Part shown: positions 62,101 through 64,000 of the stretch, piece after piece | Numbering within the stretch: position 1 is the first letter of the stretch | How the letters are laid out: each line of letters opens with the position of its first letter | NCBI RefSeq assembly: GCF_964204645.1 | Contig: NC_134025.1 | Coordinates: 25,016,001-25,080,000 of the forward strand | Length of the DNA stretch: 64,000 nucleotides | DNA from: Tubulanus polymorphus | Taxonomy: Eukaryota; Nemertea; Palaeonemertea; Tubulaniformes; Tubulanidae | Reading direction: 5' to 3' | The notes under the pieces: model-generated | The model's input: the letters and a program-made list of their open reading frames with translations, nothing else | What the model was told of the DNA's origin: nothing | The model's database searches: none | Translations under genes and position numbers: made by a program

Positions 62101-63470
62101 CATTATCGAATTATGGAAAATTAAAAAGGTCATCAATATTGAGGTACAACGCTTTATTCTATTGACTAGAATGGCCTGAAATTGTTTTCGTAAATGAGAC
62201 ATTATTGGATGATGTTGCATGCTTTTCTTTTTAAGGTTGATCGAGAAAACAAATGGTTTGGTGTTATTCCTAGAATCAGATTTTCTGATAAGTCTACTTA
62301 CACTGAATCTCAAACGAAGAAGTATGATCAGGTAACTAAATGAAGTATACTAAGCTTTTAGGATCAGTCTGTCAAAATATTCAATCCAGGGAATACTTAT
62401 GAGATGAATTTAGAATTGTTAGAAGAATATCTATTTATTCAATGATATTGTCTCTTTATTTCAGTTGGCGTTCCGTTATCTATCCTGGTTACTATTCCCA
62501 CTCTTAGTAGCTTACTCTGTCTACTCTCTGTTCTATCAGGAACATAAAAGCTGGTATTCATGGGTGTTGAGCCTGCTTTATGGGTTCCTTTTAACTTTTG
62601 GTAAGTACTGTACACAGGTTTACCGCATGAAAACTTGCGGCACCAATCAGATTACTCGTTGTATAATCGCTCGTGGAAGAACTATAAATGGGAAAACCCG
62701 GCTAAAATAAAACAGGATATCTGGTTAGCTAATAATGACATCATCGCGATTGATCTAGTGTGGCAGGGTTTCGTATCATGGCAATCTCGATGCCATCAGG
62801 TTCGAATCTCTGCCAGGGGATGATGCATTACATATGATGATGAAGTTGAACTCTAAGTATTTGAAGAATATATTTACTACAGTAGGTATTAAGGGGTTCG
62901 ATCGCTACCCCGAACCCCCCTCGGCACGGGCCTGGTCAATAAATATTGATAATAGAGGTATTTTCTCTCTGCAGGTTTCATCATGATGACGCCGCAGTTA
63001 TTTATCAACTACAAAATGAAGTCCGTAGCTCATCTACCCTGGAGAATGCTTACCTATAAAGCTCTCAACACATTCATTGATGATATATTTGCTTTTGTTA
63101 TAAAGATGCCCACCTTGTATAGAATAGGATGTTTACGTGATGGTACGTATGATCAATAAAGCATTGATTACATTGAATCATTGATGAACGGATTGCTTTG
63201 TTTCTCTGAACTACTGGTCGCATCTAAATGTTCAACGGATAAATCAATGACGTCTATTGTTTTATTGCAGATGTGATATTTTTCATTTATGTATACCAAC
63301 GATATATATATCCGATTGATCCTAAGCGTATGAATGAGTTCGGTACATCAGCTGAAATGCTGGATTCGAATGGCCAAGCACCCGCGGAACCGATAGATAA
63401 TGGTGAAAATGCTGAATCGTCGCAAGCTTCGGTCGAAAACAAGCCGGACACCGAGAAAAAAAATGATTAG
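59106..63470 (+). CDS. CLPTM1: CLPTM1 (cleft lip and palate transmembrane protein 1) orthologue, 641 aa
   Basis: Fourteen exons: 59106..59195, 59676..59891, 60179..60337, 60447..60564, 60763..60845, 61086..61209, 61315..61417, 61528..61675, 61768..61861, 61953..62143, 62236..62331, 62465..62600, 62975..63142 and 63271..63470, totalling 642 codons with the stop. CLPTM1 is a multi-pass ER protein; the mammalian protein holds GABA-A receptors in the ER, and the close relative CLPTM1L is a glucosaminyl-PI scramblase. Diagnostic stretches are VYGDWTDGPNKDGSF, EILNHWHPNMTINLLDDHTP, YYPILYFNDYWN, LALTIIVSIVHSVFEFLAF, NRKSLEGLSVRSVFFNVFQS, YLSWLLFPLLVAYSVYSL, GFIMMTPQLFINYKMKSVAH, LPWRMLTYKALNTFIDDIFA and FIYVYQRYIYPIDPKRMNEF. 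The N-terminus is Gln-rich (QQQDQQQQQQ) before a first membrane segment, and the tail is acidic. Length and order are typical. Confidence 0.98.
62757..62820 (+). repeat. tRNA-like element (SINE remnant) in CLPTM1 intron 12
   Basis: TGGCAG (62761-62766) pairs with CTGCCA (62810-62815) like an acceptor stem. ATGGCA-ATCTCGA-TGCCAT (62778-62796) forms a six-pair hairpin with a 7-base loop at the anticodon position, and AGGTTCGAATCT is a B-box/T-arm. The D-arm region is too short for a functional tRNA. A tRNA-derived SINE head is the likeliest reading. Confidence 0.5.
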
Positions 63471-64000
63471 AATAGCTGGAAAAAATACTTCACCTTCAAA
63501 ATTCTTCATACTCTTTATTCCAGGATTCATTTCGTAAAATTCTTAAGTCTTAACTTTGGTTCTTTTTATATTGATACAACTTCAGTATGGCTTAAGTTTT
63601 GATATTTTGTGGACGCGAACAAAAAGCTGTGTATTTTTTAAGAACAAAATTTTCTTAGAGATACAGCTGTTGAGATAATTCATAACTGGTAGAATTGATT
63701 GGCCATTTGATGGAGTGAGAGTTTTTTCACCCGCAAGGAAATATCATATCAATCACAACAACACTTGCCAGTAATAAATCTGAACACAAGACTCAAATGG
63801 TTGGAGTTAATGTTGATAAGCGTTGTAAATCTATGTTTTGCAAAAGCAATACGGTAATAATATCCAGTTCACTGCATTGATAAAGAAAATATTATTACCG
63901 GTACCTCTATATGGTATAGTATGAAAATTGTGATTGCAAAATGGGAACTAAGTTCAACTTGATTACTCTTTATTTTTCTTAATTTAATTTTAATTTATGT
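63471..64000 (+). other. CLPTM1 3' UTR / flank
   Basis: AT-rich sequence after the CLPTM1 stop with AATAAA at about 63774. No further gene is seen up to the window end. Confidence 0.55.

Noticed and set aside
62757..62820. A functional tRNA gene
   Set aside because: The element is too short, with no proper D-arm or A box. A SINE remnant fits better.

Overview
The window is nuclear DNA of an animal. Most genes are split by short GT-AG introns, the sequence is AT-rich, and it carries many small inverted-repeat elements. The conserved genes (DBR1, USP37, TSG101, HDAC8, menin, CLPTM1) together with a PEP-synthase-like membrane protein and an aerolysin-like protein suggest a marine invertebrate. 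A lophotrochozoan such as a mollusc, nemertean, brachiopod or annelid is my guess; the sequence does not settle the phylum.

Layout: 1-6.2 kb holds an uncharacterised single-pass membrane protein (minus strand), partly resolved. 7.07-8.32 kb is a secreted protein with a C-terminal PAN/apple-like segment. 9.19-12.22 kb is the lariat debranching enzyme DBR1, with a 590-bp hAT-like element in intron 1. From 12.77 to 17.89 kb a small CS-domain-like gene has been heavily invaded. A 2-kb element with long terminal inverted repeats sits two bases in front of its start codon, two 546-bp foldback elements lie in intron 1, and a short MITE lies in intron 3. 20.17-20.93 kb is an aerolysin/ETX-MTX2-like protein. 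20.9-29.5 kb is largely empty apart from a perfect 34-bp palindrome. 29.5-31.05 kb is an intronless secreted orphan of 507 residues.

The second half is gene-dense: USP37 (minus, 22 coding exons), TSG101 (plus), a small PH-domain protein with a CaaX-like end (minus), HDAC8 (plus), a membrane-anchored protein resembling the N-terminal half of animal PEP-synthase-like proteins (minus), menin (minus) and CLPTM1 (plus). Three pairs are head to head and may share promoters: USP37/TSG101, PH protein/HDAC8 and menin/CLPTM1. Menin intron 4 contains an uninterrupted (TATG)n tract of about 600 bp followed by (TA)n.

Exon models were built by hand from splice consensus, reading phase and protein similarity. 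For DBR1, USP37, TSG101, HDAC8, menin, CLPTM1, the PEP-synthase-like gene, the secreted PAN gene, the PH gene and the CS gene the joined exons give one open frame of whole codons. The genes mostly serve unrelated housekeeping roles: RNA lariat turnover, ubiquitin editing, ESCRT sorting, deacetylation, chromatin scaffolding and ER membrane function. They are neighbours rather than a pathway. I found no rRNA, CRISPR array or operon, and no obviously new multi-gene system. The most unusual material is the mobile-element architecture around the CS gene and the few orphan or divergent proteins.
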